Shown here piece after piece: positions 1 to 11,525 of a stretch of DNA of 64,000 nucleotides. The DNA is from Parasponia andersonii. Taxonomy: Eukaryota; Streptophyta; Magnoliopsida; Rosales; Cannabaceae. The first letter of the stretch is position 1. Each line of letters begins with the position of its first letter. The translations under genes and the position numbers were made by a program. The stretch spans positions 862,408 through 926,407 of the forward strand of contig JXTB01000022.1 of assembly GCA_002914805.1 (NCBI GenBank), read 5' to 3'. The notes below the pieces were generated by a model that was not told the origin of the DNA, did no database searches, and worked only from the letters and a program-made list of their open reading frames with translations.

Positions 1-1434
1 ACAAGCCAAGCAGCTTATCTAACCATCGAGACCACTATATAAAATACACAAATACCTGAAAATAAGAAGAATTAGAGGGATGAATATTCATATACTCAAT
101 AAAGATTCAATTATAGGTTTTTAACCAATATAAATACTTACTTTCAAGGTTTTGCATAATCAGTAAATATTCAAATAGTTTCTAGAAATCTAATTGAAAA
201 TATTGTCCAAAAGTTCAAATCATTGTAAAATATTATTTTAAATCAAATTCATCTTCCAAAGATTTAAACATTCTAAATTATTTTAAAATATAATCTCACT
301 TGTCCAAAAGTTCAAATATTCCAAACCGTTATAAAACATCACATCAAATCTAGTACATATTTATAACATCAAATCTAATACATATCTATTCAAATCAAGC
401 AAGTAATAGGCAATACAATCTAAATTGAGCACCGACCTTGTATGTGAGAAACTTCCTTCCGGGTCAAAATAGGAAATAAGCCGATTCTATTTTTTTTCCT
501 CAATTCAGAGATAAACATAACAGATCTAATTCTGTTTCCGTTCTGCTTCCAATATTACGAATTTGGATTTATTTTAAATGTTAGACAAATACCACAATTA
601 GAATCCTACCACAGTTCAAAGTCCTATGCCAAAAAATATCAGGAAAGTTGTACTCAAATGTGACACCATTAAAAAAACACTGATTTCAAGAAGTATCATC
701 TGCTGCCAATTTGTGCTTGAAAAAAGCGTGAGAAGCGGTTGGTGTTTGAAACCTTTTCTCGGTGGAGCCGAGCAATTGATGAGATGATGTAGTTAACGAG
801 AAATCACAAAGTTTCCAATTCAAGGTTTGTTTCATGACAAAACTTTTCATAATTATTCTCAAAAAAAAAAAACTCTTCATAATTGATTGGTTGGTTTCTT
901 TCGGTATATGGTTTGGAGTTTTAGCAGTGACATCTTTTATTGTGTTAATTGGCCACATTTTGTGTGGTATAAAGTCTGTCACTATGTACTATCAAAGTGA
1001 CAAATCTGTGTTCGATTAATAGTGTGTATAAAGTATGTCACATTTTTAATATTATTGCCCTTATACATCTATTTAGTAAAAAATAAATCAATAAGGCTAA
1101 ATATTTGAACGAGGGAAACGAATCAAACAAAATATAGACACCTATCAAGTATTAAGAACAAGATTACAGGCACAAGCTAAGTAGTTTGTCTAACTATTAA
1201 GACCACTACTTAAAGTACACAAATACTTGAAAATATGAGGAATTAGAGGGGTGAATATTCCCATGCTCAATAGAGATTTAATTACAGGATTATAATCAAT
1301 ATAAATATTTACTTTCAAGATTCTGCATGGTCAATAAAAAATTAAATAATTTTTAGAAATTCAGTCAAAAACATTGTCTAAAAGTTCAAACCATTGTAAA
1401 ATATTATTTCAAATCAAATTCATCTTCCAAAGGT
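1..1434. repeat. Direct duplication of a ~263-bp AT-rich segment
   Basis: Bases 1-263 and 1,171-1,434 are diverged direct copies: both run from a stretch reading ACAAGC-AAG through GAATTAGAGGG-TGAATATTC to ATCAAATTCATCTTCCAAAG. The first copy probably extends left of the window. The second copy stops exactly where B3-gene sequence begins (about 1,435). The 900 bases between them are AT-rich and hold no gene that I can support. Confidence 0.75.
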
Positions 1435-1620
1435 CTACGCCGGCGAAATAATTTGGAATGTATTGATGCTCTGTTGATGACGATGATCACCACGAGGACT
1501 AATGGTACTTGGCCCAAACTCATCAGCAAGCCGTTGAGTGCAGACCTCATCGAGAACATCAAAGCATCTCATCGACTTCTCGGTGTGAGCTCCCACGCCG
1601 AATCTCAAGGCACCCTCCAT
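1435..1620 (-). pseudogene. B3-gene first-exon fragment, copy 1 (keeps start codon)
   Basis: Read on the minus strand from an ATG at 1,620, this gives an open frame of about 61 codons (MEGALRFGVG...EKSMRCFDVL...) that matches the N-terminus of the B3 proteins at 25.6 kb (+) and 53.9 kb (-). The match stops after the STFQI segment, just before their histidine run, and the frame then runs into unrelated bases and stops at TAG. No B3 DNA-binding domain is present, so no transcription-factor function is expected. It is the only copy in the window that keeps both the ancestral ATG and an uninterrupted N-terminal frame: the plus-strand gene has a 17-base deletion just after the ATG, and the other full copy has ACG in its place. 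The B3 promoter sequence lies next to it at 1,621-2,040. Confidence 0.75.
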
Positions 1621-2040
1621 CAACGTTCTAGGGCTTAATTAGGACTAGAAATCAAAATTAACTAACCAGAAGAATATGACGATGGATTTCGGTGCAAAAC
1701 TCAGTCGGGTGTCTACAAATTAATTAGAAGTATATATTCTAATCAGAAAACCTACAAGAAACTTGATGAGAATGAGAATCGATTTTGGGTTATTTGATAA
1801 ACACCTTACAAGTAAGTAGCACTGACTATGTGAGTTTTAGACGTGCGTTTCTTTTACGTCAAAATAGGAAACTACTTTATTTTGTTTCCCCAAAGATAAA
1901 CGTAACAAATGTGCTATGTTTCCCTTCTGCTGTAAAATATTCTAATATTACGAATCTGTCCATAGAAATCAATATTGTGTTATTTTAAATCTTAGATAAA
2001 TACCACGATTAGAATTCTAATACAATCTAAAGTCCTATAC
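1621..2040 (-). promoter_or_regulatory. Copied B3-gene 5' flank (promoter region)
   Basis: These bases match, on the minus strand, the region directly upstream of the B3 genes at 25.1-25.6 kb and 53.94-54.35 kb. Shared landmarks are CCCTAGAACGTTGATGG around the start, GAAACTTGATGAGAATGAGA, and CACTTACAAGTAAGTAGCAC. Promoter function is inferred only from position relative to the gene. I did not identify a convincing TATA box. Confidence 0.55.
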
Positions 2041-3905
2041 CAAAAAAAGTCAAGAAAGACCTGAATCTACTTCGTTTAATATGAGTTCGATTTATAAATA
2101 TGAGATCTGATTTATGTCTATATAGCTTTTCGTTTAGGATAATGCTAGCTCTATATATATATATATATATATATCACAAGATTTATTTTAAAAAATATAT
2201 TTTAGATTTATAAATCAACCTGTTCCCATAGATATCAATACTGTATTATTTTAAATTTTAGATAAATACTACGATTAGAATCCTAACACAATCCAAAGTC
2301 CTATACCCAAAAAAAGTCACAAAATGCCTAAATCTATTTCGTTTAATATGAGTTTGATTTATAAATATGAGATTTGATTTATATCTTTGTGGCTTTTCGT
2401 TTAAGATAACGCTAGCAAGATATATATATATATATATATATCACAAGATTTATTTCAAAAAAATTACTTTAAATTTATAAATCAAACTATTCCCAAAGAT
2501 ATAAATACTGTATTATGTTAAATTTTAGATAAATTCCACTATTAGAATCCTAACACTATCCAAAGTCCTACACAAAAAAAAGTCACAAAAGGCTTGAATT
2601 TATTTCATTAATATGAGTTTAATTTATAAATATAAGATTTAATTTATGTCTTTGTGGCTTTTCGTTTAGGATATTGCTAGCTATATATATATATATATAT
2701 CACAAGATTTATTTAAAAAAATTACTTTATATGTATAAATCAAATTGTTCCTATCGATATCAATACTGTATTATTTTAAATCTTAGATAAATACCACGAT
2801 TATTATCCTAACATAATCGAAAGTCATATACCAAAGAAAAGTCACGAAAGACCTGAATCTATTTTGTTTAATATGAGTTTAATTTATAAATATGAGATCT
2901 GATTTATGTCTATGTAGCTTTTCATTTAGGATAATGCTAGCTATATATATATATCACAAGATTTATTTCAAAAAAATTACTTTAGATTTATAAATCAAAC
3001 TATTCCAAAAGATATAAATACTGTATTATGTTAAATTTTAGATAAATTCCACGATTAGAATCCTAACACTATCCAAAGTCCTATACCAAAAAAGTCACGA
3101 AAGACTTGAATCTATTTCATTTAATATGAATTTGATTTTTAAATATATGAGATTTGTCTTATGTCTTTGTGGCTTTTCATTTAGGGTAATGCTAACTAGA
3201 TATATATATATATATATCACAAGATTTATTTTTAAAAAATTTCTTTATATTTATAAATCAAACTGTTCCCATCGATATCAATACTGTATTATTTTAAATC
3301 TTAGATAAATACTACGATAAGAATCCTAACATAATCCAAAGTCATATACCAAATAAAAGTCACGAAAGACCTGAATCTATTTCATTTAATATGAGTTTAA
3401 TTTATAAATATGAGAATTGATTTATGTCTCTGTGGCTTTTTGTTTAGTATAATGCTAGCTAGATATATATATATATATATATATCACAAGATTTATTTTT
3501 AAAAAATTACTTTAGACTTATAAATCAAACCGTTCTTATAGATATCAATACTGTATTATTTGAAATCTTAGATAAATGTCACGATTAGAATATTAATACA
3601 CTCCAAACTCTTTTACTAAAATATAATCACGAAAGTCCTGAATTCGTTTAATATGAGTTTGATTTATAAATATGAGATTTGATTTATGTCTTTGTGGCTT
3701 TTCATTTAGGATAATGCTAGCAAGATACAGATATATATATATATATATATCACAAGATTTATTTTTAAAAAATTACTTTGGATTTATAAATCAAACTGCT
3801 CTGTTTCCCTTTTACTGTAAAATCTTTCAATACTACGATTCTGTGCCCATAGATATCAATATTGTATTATATTAAATCTTAGATAAATACCACGATTAGA
3901 ATCCT
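2041..3905. repeat. ~265-bp tandem repeat array 1 (7 monomers)
   Basis: The landmark TTCGTTTAATATGAG (or close variants) recurs at about 2,071, 2,338, 2,604, 2,864, 3,117, 3,380 and 3,646, giving spacings of 253-267 bases. Each monomer contains the same ordered blocks: TTTAATATGAGTTTGATTTA, GTGGCTTTTCGTTTAGGATA, a GCTAGC-containing junction, a variable (TA)n tract, TCACAAGATTTATTT, then GATATCAATACTGTATTATT. Length variation comes mostly from (TA)n. Single copies of the monomer sit upstream of both full B3 genes, so the array looks like expansion of a B3 5'-flanking segment. No coding function is supported. Confidence 0.9.
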
Positions 3906-4370
3906 AACAAAATTTAAGAATATATCGGGCAAATTCCATTTTTTTTCTCATTAATTAAATTCACTGCCATACCATTTTTTTAAAATAAATTCTAGATGAA
4001 TTCTTGATGATCGTTATAAATTCTTGATAAATTATTGACGTCAGTGGTAATCTTGACAGATTCTTGACTAATTGCCTTCTAAAAGTACTAGAATCTAATA
4101 ATAGTGATAAATTTTGTTAAATATTTTTTTAAAAAGTAGTAACGGTCTACTTAACCCACAATTCAAATTCCTATACCCAAAAAAGTCACAAAAGGCTTGT
4201 GTCATCTTAGATAAATATCACAATTAAAATCCTAACACAATTCAAAGTCCTATGCCAATTAAAGTCACGAATGAGTTGTATCTATCTGGTTTAATATAAG
4301 TTTGATTTATAAATATGAGATTTGATTTAGCTATCGGTGGCTTTTCATTCAGGATAATACTAGAGAAATT
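3906..4370. other. Degenerate spacer ending in a partial 265-bp monomer
   Basis: This AT-rich spacer contains several imperfect GAATTCTTGATGA-type motifs and ends with a diverged 265-bp monomer (about 4,180-4,365). It has a close copy at 8,520-8,980. No gene is seen. Confidence 0.6.
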
Positions 4371-5845
4371 GTCATGTATGGCCACTTTTAAAAATTTATT
4401 TAAGTATATGTCCACCAATTTTACATTATAACGAAATGTCCAAATTTTTAAAAAGCATCAGTTGGTGAAAATTTTGTTTTCCGATTTTACTCTTACTTAT
4501 TTTGACTTTTCACTTTCTCTCTTTATTTTCTGGTTCTTCTTTCTCTCTTTTATTTTTTCTTATTCAGTTATTGATTTTTTCAGAAGCTTTGTTCGTAGAT
4601 GTTCATTGTTTTGAGTGAATCTTCGACCAAATCATGTGTGTGCTCCATTGTTTGCCTCTTTTTATTCTTCTTTTTCTTCACTATCATGGAGTTTTCCAGC
4701 GACTCTTGTTCTTCTTTCTTTGGATCAATTGATTTTGGTCTTTGATTTTGATCTTGTTTAGGTATGTGTTGTTTTTTTGATTTTGAATTTTTTTTTTTTA
4801 GAACCGTATGTATAATTTTGTGTTTATTCTTTGTCGATAGAAGAAAAAATAGTCATTGAATATAATATATATACAAAATTTTGTATGAACGTATGCACCG
4901 TATTTGAAATCTTATAAAGCATTAAGAAAAAGTTATATATTATTTCTGAATTGAGTTGTGGTATATGAACATTTATACCAATTTCAAATTCTTACGAACT
5001 ATTAAGAAAAACTTATGTATCAAACTTATTAACCATTAAGAAAAACTATAAAGATGGATATTGTTAGGTATCCTAAATAATTTACTAAATTTTTAATATC
5101 AACGCATGTACCAAGTGCGTTATCACAATTCAATTAGTGAATATTATTAAACTCATTTGTGGTAAGTTATAATACACCAATTGAATGATGAAAATATATT
5201 TTCCATATATATTGCTACAAATATTTTGGTATGTTAATTGAGATATCTAGCATTATCCTTTGAAAATATATACATAATTTATATTTTTATGAACTACAAA
5301 GAAAATCTTATCTAACTATTTCAAAAGATTATATACCAAAAAAAAATGATTTTTTCAATACACGTTATCATTCCTAATCAATTTCAATTTTTCTTTATTA
5401 CACAAGTGTACTTCACATAGTGATTTAATTAGAAACAAGTAAGTAATAGTTAAGATTCAAAAACCAAATTCTGTAAAACTTATGAACCAGTGACAAAATT
5501 TTTCAATATTTATTATCTTCATAATTAAAATATCAAATACAATTATTTTGTAAAAAATAAAATCACATTGTTTGTTAAACCAAAACAAATTATATCATTT
5601 ATATATATAACAGGTACATAAAAATACAAAGTTGGTACATGAATCTATACACAAAGTATATATCCTTGTGAAACAAATTTAATAGATATATTTCAAGATT
5701 TTGTTAAATAAGAAAAACGTGTTAGGTATATGAAAATAAAAATTAGGTGCATGATTATGCATGTTAAGTATCTGAGCATATGAATCAAATTACACAAACA
5801 TATTTCAACCTAAGAACTTGAAGTCTTATGTACAATACAAACAAA
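4371..5845 (+). mobile_element. Mutator-like or fold-back element terminus, copy 1 (no transposase)
   Basis: This begins GAGAAATTGTCATGTATGGC directly after a 265-bp monomer. The same terminus occurs at 8,981 and, in reverse complement, near 25,126, each time next to monomer sequence. The body is AT-rich with a CT-rich stretch and no transposase-like frame. Assignment to Mutator-like elements rests on the AT-rich 'ATGGCCACTTTT' style of terminus and on apparent inverted halves in the copy at 8,981-11,557. I cannot show a target-site duplication, so the class is uncertain. Confidence 0.4.
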
Positions 5846-5935
5846 CCGTTGAGCACAGACCTCATCGAGAACATCAAAGTGTCTCATCGACTTCTCGGTG
5901 TGAGCTTCCATGCCGAATCTCAAGGCACCCTCCAT
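5846..5935 (-). pseudogene. B3-gene first-exon fragment, copy 2
   Basis: On the minus strand an ATG at 5,935 opens a B3 N-terminal match of only about 30 codons, cut at the tandem-unit junction at about 5,846. It lacks the central basic region and the B3 domain. Its upstream side (5,936-6,290) is another copy of the B3 promoter region. It is a by-product of the 4.3-4.6 kb tandem duplication and is not expected to encode a functional protein. Confidence 0.7.
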
Positions 5936-6289
5936 CAACGTTCTAGGGCTTAATTAGGACTAGAAATCAAAATTAACTAAGCAGAAGAATATGACGATGG
6001 ATTTCGGTGCAAAACTCAGTCGGCTGGCTACAAATTAATTAGAAGTATATATTCTAATCAGAAAACCTACTAGAAACTTGATGAGAATGAGAATCGATTT
6101 TAGGTTATTTGATAAATACCTGATCACTTACAAGTAAGTAGCACTGACTATGTGAGTTTTAAACGTGCGTTTCTTTTTACGTCAAAATAGGAAACTACTT
6201 TATTTTATTTCCCCAAAGATAAACGTAACAAATGTGCTATGTTTCCCTTCTGTTGTAAAATATTCTAATATTACGAATCTGTCCATAGA

Positions 6290-6478
6290 AATCAATACTG
6301 TGTTATTTTAAATCTTAGATAAATACCACAATTAGAATTCTAATACAATCCAAAGTCCTAAACCAAAAAAAAGTCAAGAAAGACCTGAATCTATTTCGTT
6401 TAATATGAGTTTGATTTATAAATATGAGATTTGATTATTTCTTTGTGGCTTTTCATTTAGGATAATGCTAGCTAGATA

Positions 6479-6517
<39 letters not shown>

Positions 6518-7806
6518 AGATTTATTTTTAAAAAAATATTTTAGATTTATAAATTAACCTCTTCCCATAGATATCAATACTGTATTATTTTAAATATTAG
6601 ATAAATACCACGATTAGAATCCTAACATAATCCAAAGTCCTATATCCAAAACAAGTCACAAAAAGCCTAAATCTATTTCGTTTAATATGAGTTTGATTTA
6701 TAAATATGAGATTTGATTTATATCTTTGGAGCTTTTCTTTTAAGATAACGCTAAGCAAGATATATATATATATATATATATCACAAGATTTATTTCACAA
6801 AAATTACTTTAGATTTATAAATCAAACTATTCCCAAAGATATAAATACTATATTATGTTAAATTTTAGATAAATTCCACAATTAGAATCCTAACACTATC
6901 CAAAGTCCTACACCAAAAAAAAGTCACGAAAGGTTTGAATCTATTTCGTTTAATATGAGTTTGATTTATAAATATGAGATTTAATTTATGTCATCGTGGC
7001 TTTTCGTTTAGGATAATGCTAGCTAGATATATATATATCACAAGATTTATTTAAAAAACATTACTTTATATTTATAAATCAAACTGTTCCCATCAATATC
7101 AATACTGTATTATTTTAAATCATAGATAAATACCACGATTATTATCCTAACATATTCCAAAGTCATATACAAAGAAAGGTCACGAAAGACCCGAATCTAT
7201 TTCGTTTAATATGAGTTTAATTTATAAATATGAGATCTAATTTATGTCTATGTGGCTTTTCGTTTAAGATAATGCTAGCTATATATATATATCACAAGAT
7301 TTATTTTTAAAAAAATATTTTAGATTTTTAAACCAACCTGTTCCCATAGATATCAATACTGTATTATTTTAAATCTTAGATAAATACAACGATTAGAATT
7401 CTAACACAATCCAAAGTCCTATACCATAAAAAAGTAACAAAAAGCCTGAATCTATTTCGTTTAATATGAGTTTGATTTATAAATATGAGATTTGATTTAT
7501 GTCTTTGTGGCTTTTCGTTTAAGATAACGCTAGCAAGATATATATATATATATATATATTTATCACAAGATTTATTTCAAAAAAATTACTTTTGATTTAT
7601 AAATCAAACTATTCCCAAAGATATAAATACTGTATTATGTTAAATTTTAGATAAATTCCACGATTAGAATCCAAATACTATCCAAAGTCCTACACCAAAA
7701 ATAAGTCACGAAAGACTTGAATCTATTTCGTTTAATATGAGTTTGATTTACAAATATGAGATTTGATTTATGTCTTTGTGGCTTTTCATTTAGGATAATG
7801 CTAACT

Positions 7807-7841
<35 letters not shown>

Positions 7842-8530
7842 AAGATTTATTTTAAAAAAATTACTTTATATTTATAAATCAAACAGTTCCCATCGATATC
7901 AATATCAATACTGTATTATTTTAAATCTTAGATAATTACTATGATTAGAATCCTAACATAATCCAAAGTCATATACCAAAGAAAAGTCACGAAAGACCTG
8001 AATCTATTTCGTTTAATATGAGTTTAATTTATAAATATGAGATTTGATTTATGTCTTTGTGGTTTTTTGTTTAGGATAATGCTAGCTAGATATATATATA
8101 TATATCACAAGATTTATTTTAAAAAAATTACTTTAGTTTTATAAATCAAACCGTGGTTATAGATATCAATACTGTATTATTTAAATCTTAGATAAATGTC
8201 ACGATTAGAATCTTAATACACTCCAACTTCCTCTACCAAAAAAAAAATCACGAAAGTCCGGAATCTATTTCGTTTAATATGAGTTTGATTTAGAAATATG
8301 AGATTTGATTTATGTTTTTGTGGCTTTTCATTTAGGATAATGCTAGCTAGATACAGATATAGATATATCACAAGATTTATTTTTAAAAAATTACTTTAGA
8401 TTTATAAATCAAACTGCTCTGTTTCCATACTGTAAAATCTTTCAGTATTACGATTCTGTGCCCATAAATATCAATACTGTATTATTTTAAATCTTAGATA
8501 AATACCACGATTAGAATCCTAAAAAAATAT
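6290..8530. repeat. ~265-bp tandem repeat array 2 (8 monomers)
   Basis: The TTCGTTTAATATGAG landmark recurs at about 6,396, 6,674, 6,945, 7,201, 7,456, 7,725, 8,003 and 8,270, giving spacings of 255-278 bases. The monomer is the same as in array 1. The longest (TA)n tracts are near 6,482-6,515 and 7,810-7,838. The one-monomer difference from array 1 implies gain or loss after the duplication of the whole unit. Confidence 0.9.
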
Positions 8531-10669
8531 AAGAATATATCGAGCAAATACCACTTTTTTTCTCATTAATTAAATTTACCGCCATAACATTTTTTTTTAA
8601 ATAAATTCTAGATGAATTCTTGATGATCGTCACGAATTCTTGATAAATTATTGATGTCAGTGGTAATCTTAACAGATTCTTGACTAATTACCTTCCGAAA
8701 GTGCTAGAATCTAATAATAGTGATAAATTTAGTTAAATATTTTTTAAAAAGTAGTAATCGTCTACTTAACCCGCAATTCAAATTCCAATACCAAAAAAAG
8801 TCACAAAAGGCTTGTATCATCTTAGATAGGTATCACAATTAGAATCCTAACACAATTCAAAAACCTATGCCAAATAAAGTCACGAATGACCTGTATCTAT
8901 CTAGTTTAATATAAGTTTGACTTATAAATATGAGATTTGATTTAGGTTTCGGTGGCTTTTCATTCAAGATAATACTAGAGAAATTGTCATGTATGGCCAC
9001 TTTTAAAAATTTATTTAAGTATATGTCCACCAATTTTACGTTATAGTGAAATGTCCAAATTTTCAAAAAGCATCGGTTGGTGAAAATTTAGTTTTCCGAT
9101 TTTACCCTTACTTATTTTGTTCAGTTTTTTTTTTCCTGATTTCTTCTTTTCACTTTCTCTCTTTATTTTCTGATTCTTCTTTCTCTCTCTTATTTTTTCT
9201 TATTCAGCTATTGATTTTTTCAGAAGCTTTGTTCGTAGATGTTCATTGTTTTGAGTGAATCTTCGACCAAATTATGTGTGTGCTTCATTGTTTGCTTCTT
9301 TTTCTTCACTTCCATGGATTTTTCTGGCAACTCTTGTTCTTCTTTCTTTGGATCAATTGATTTTGGTCTTCGATTTTTATCTTGTTTAGGTATGTGTTAT
9401 TTTCTTGATTTTGAATTTTGTTTCTTTAGAACCGTATGTATAATTTTGTGCTTATTCTTTATCGATAGAAGAAAAAATAGTCATTGAATATAATATATAT
9501 ATACCAAATTTTGTATGAACGTATGCACCGTATTTGAAATCTTATAAAGCATTAAGAAAAAGTTATATATTATTTCTGAATTGAGTTGTGGTATATGAAT
9601 ATTTATACCAATTTCAAATTCTTACGAACTATTAAGAAAAACTTATGTATCAAACTTGTTCACCATTAAGAAAAACTATAAAGATGGATATTGCTAGGTA
9701 TCCTAAATAATTTACTAAATTTTTAGTATCAACGCATGTAGCAAGTGCGTTATCACAATTCAATTAGTGAATATTATTAAACTCATTTGTGGTAAGTTTT
9801 AATATACCAATTGAATGATGACAATATATTTACCATATATATTGCTACAAATATTTTGGTATGTTAATTGAGATATCTAGCATTACTTTTTGAAAATATA
9901 TACATATTTTATATTTTTATGAACTACAAAGAAAATTTTATCTAACTAGTTCAAAAGATTATATACCATAAAAAAAATGGTTTTTTCAATACACGTTATT
10001 ATTCTTAATCAATTTCAATTTTTCTTTATTACACAAGTGTACTTCACATAGTGATTTAATTAGAAATAAGTAAGTAATAGTTAAGATTCAAAAACCAAAT
10101 TCTGTAAAACTTATGAACTAGTGACAAAATTTTTCAATATTTATTATCTTCACAATTAAAATATCAAATACAATTATTTTGTAAAAAAATAAAATCGCAT
10201 TGTTTCTTAAACCAAAACAAATTATATATTTTATATATATAACAGGGGCATAAAAATACAAAGTTGGTGCATGAATCTATACACAAAGTATATATCCTTG
10301 TGAATTAAATTTAATAGATATATTTCAAGATTTTGTTAAATAAGAAAAACGTGTTAGGTATATGAAAATAAAAATTAGGTGCATGATTATGCACGTTGAG
10401 TATCTGAGCATATGAATCAAATTAACATAAACATATTTCAACCTAAGAACTTGAAGTCTTATGTACAATACAAACAAGCTAATCAATGAAAAAGTATAAT
10501 AATAACAAGTTTACTTCATATTTCTTAAACACTTGTATTAGAATTGACTTTTTATTTGACATTATTTTTAATTACATGACTGCCATATATCACTACAAAA
10601 TTCTTATATACGACAAACTAATATATATAAACTAAATAATAGAATACTTAATATGTTCATCAATACTAA

Positions 10670-11060
10670 CTAGAGAATAGAAATATCATACATCAATACA
10701 AAAATTATATATACTATAACCAGAAATATATGAACCAAACGATAAAGTACTTAACATGTTCAAAACCAGTAAATCAGAGAACAAAAATACCATATACCAC
10801 TATAAAAATCATATATATCATGACCAATAATAGATGAACCAAGCAATAAAAAAATCAATATATTCATCAACAATAACCACAAAATAGAAATGTAATATAC
10901 TGCTATAAAAATCATATGTACCATGACTAGAAATTTATGAACCAAACAAGAAAAATACTAAACATATCCATAAAAACTAACAAGACAACAGTAATTTCAT
11001 ATACTACCCTAAAAATCATATATACTACGACATGAAATTTATGAACCAAATAGAAAAAAA
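10670..11060. repeat. ~104-bp imperfect tandem repeat
   Basis: ATGAACCAAA-type landmarks occur at about 10,729, 10,833, 10,937 and 11,041, spaced 104 bases. Units also share CATATA-CAC-ATAAAAATCAT. A related, more degenerate array lies at 23,615-24,480. Confidence 0.7.
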
Positions 11061-11338
11061 AATCTAATTACGAAAGATAATTTAAAAATTCATAGAATTA
11101 TACAAGTCAACACCAATTAAGAACAAAAGTAAGATTGTACAAAAAAATTAATTATAATAGCAACATAAATTAGCCATAAAAATCAGAATCCACGAATTCA
11201 AATAATAAATTAACCTAAAATATATAAATTAAAAAACCTACATACCTCAATAATTCAATCAATATATTTCCCAACGCTGAAGACAAATACATAGTTGAAA
11301 AAGAAGAAATCAACAAAAACAAGAACACGTTACCAGAA

Positions 11339-11525
11339 AAAAAAAAATCGAAGAAGTAAATAGAGGAGCGAGAGAAAGAGGAGCAAGAGAGAGAAAGAAA
11401 GTGTAGAGAGAGTGTGTGTGTTTGTGTAGAGTGAGGAGAGTTCAGGGAGAGAGCGAGAAGGGGAGAGTTTAGAGAGAGAGAATGGGGAGTTCAGAGAGAG
11501 AGAGAGAGAGCAAGAGCGAGATTAA
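11339..11525. repeat. GA-rich low-complexity tract
   Basis: This purine-rich stretch contains runs such as GAGAGAGAGAGAGAGAGAGC and GTGTGTGTGTTTGTG. No coding capacity is seen. It lies just before the P LTR begins. Confidence 0.85.

Larger units (their letters stand above)
1530..5845. repeat. Tandem unit A (~4.3 kb): B3 5' end + 265-bp array + element terminus
   Basis: This segment recurs immediately downstream at 5,846-10,476. Both start at GCCGTTGAG/ACCGTTGAG inside the B3 first exon and end at the sequence ACAATACAAACAA. The parts in order are B3 first exon (minus), B3 promoter, 265-bp tandem array, a degenerate spacer and a Mutator-like terminus. Unit B is about 300 bases longer, mainly because its array holds one more monomer. 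The colinear order and one shared junction indicate a single tandem duplication. Confidence 0.8.
5846..10476. repeat. Tandem unit B (~4.6 kb)
   Basis: This is the second copy of the unit described at 1,530-5,845, in the same orientation and order. After 10,476 (ACAATACAAACAA then GCTAATCAATG) the sequence is unique to this copy. Confidence 0.8.

Noticed and set aside
2041-8530. CRISPR-like regular repeats
   Set aside because: Monomers are contiguous 265-bp tandem units in plant DNA with no spacers.
9046-9487. Overlapping hydrophobic Phe/Leu/Ser-rich open frames
   Set aside because: They come from CT/T-rich sequence in a transposon-like terminus, recur in decayed copies, and have no recognisable domain.
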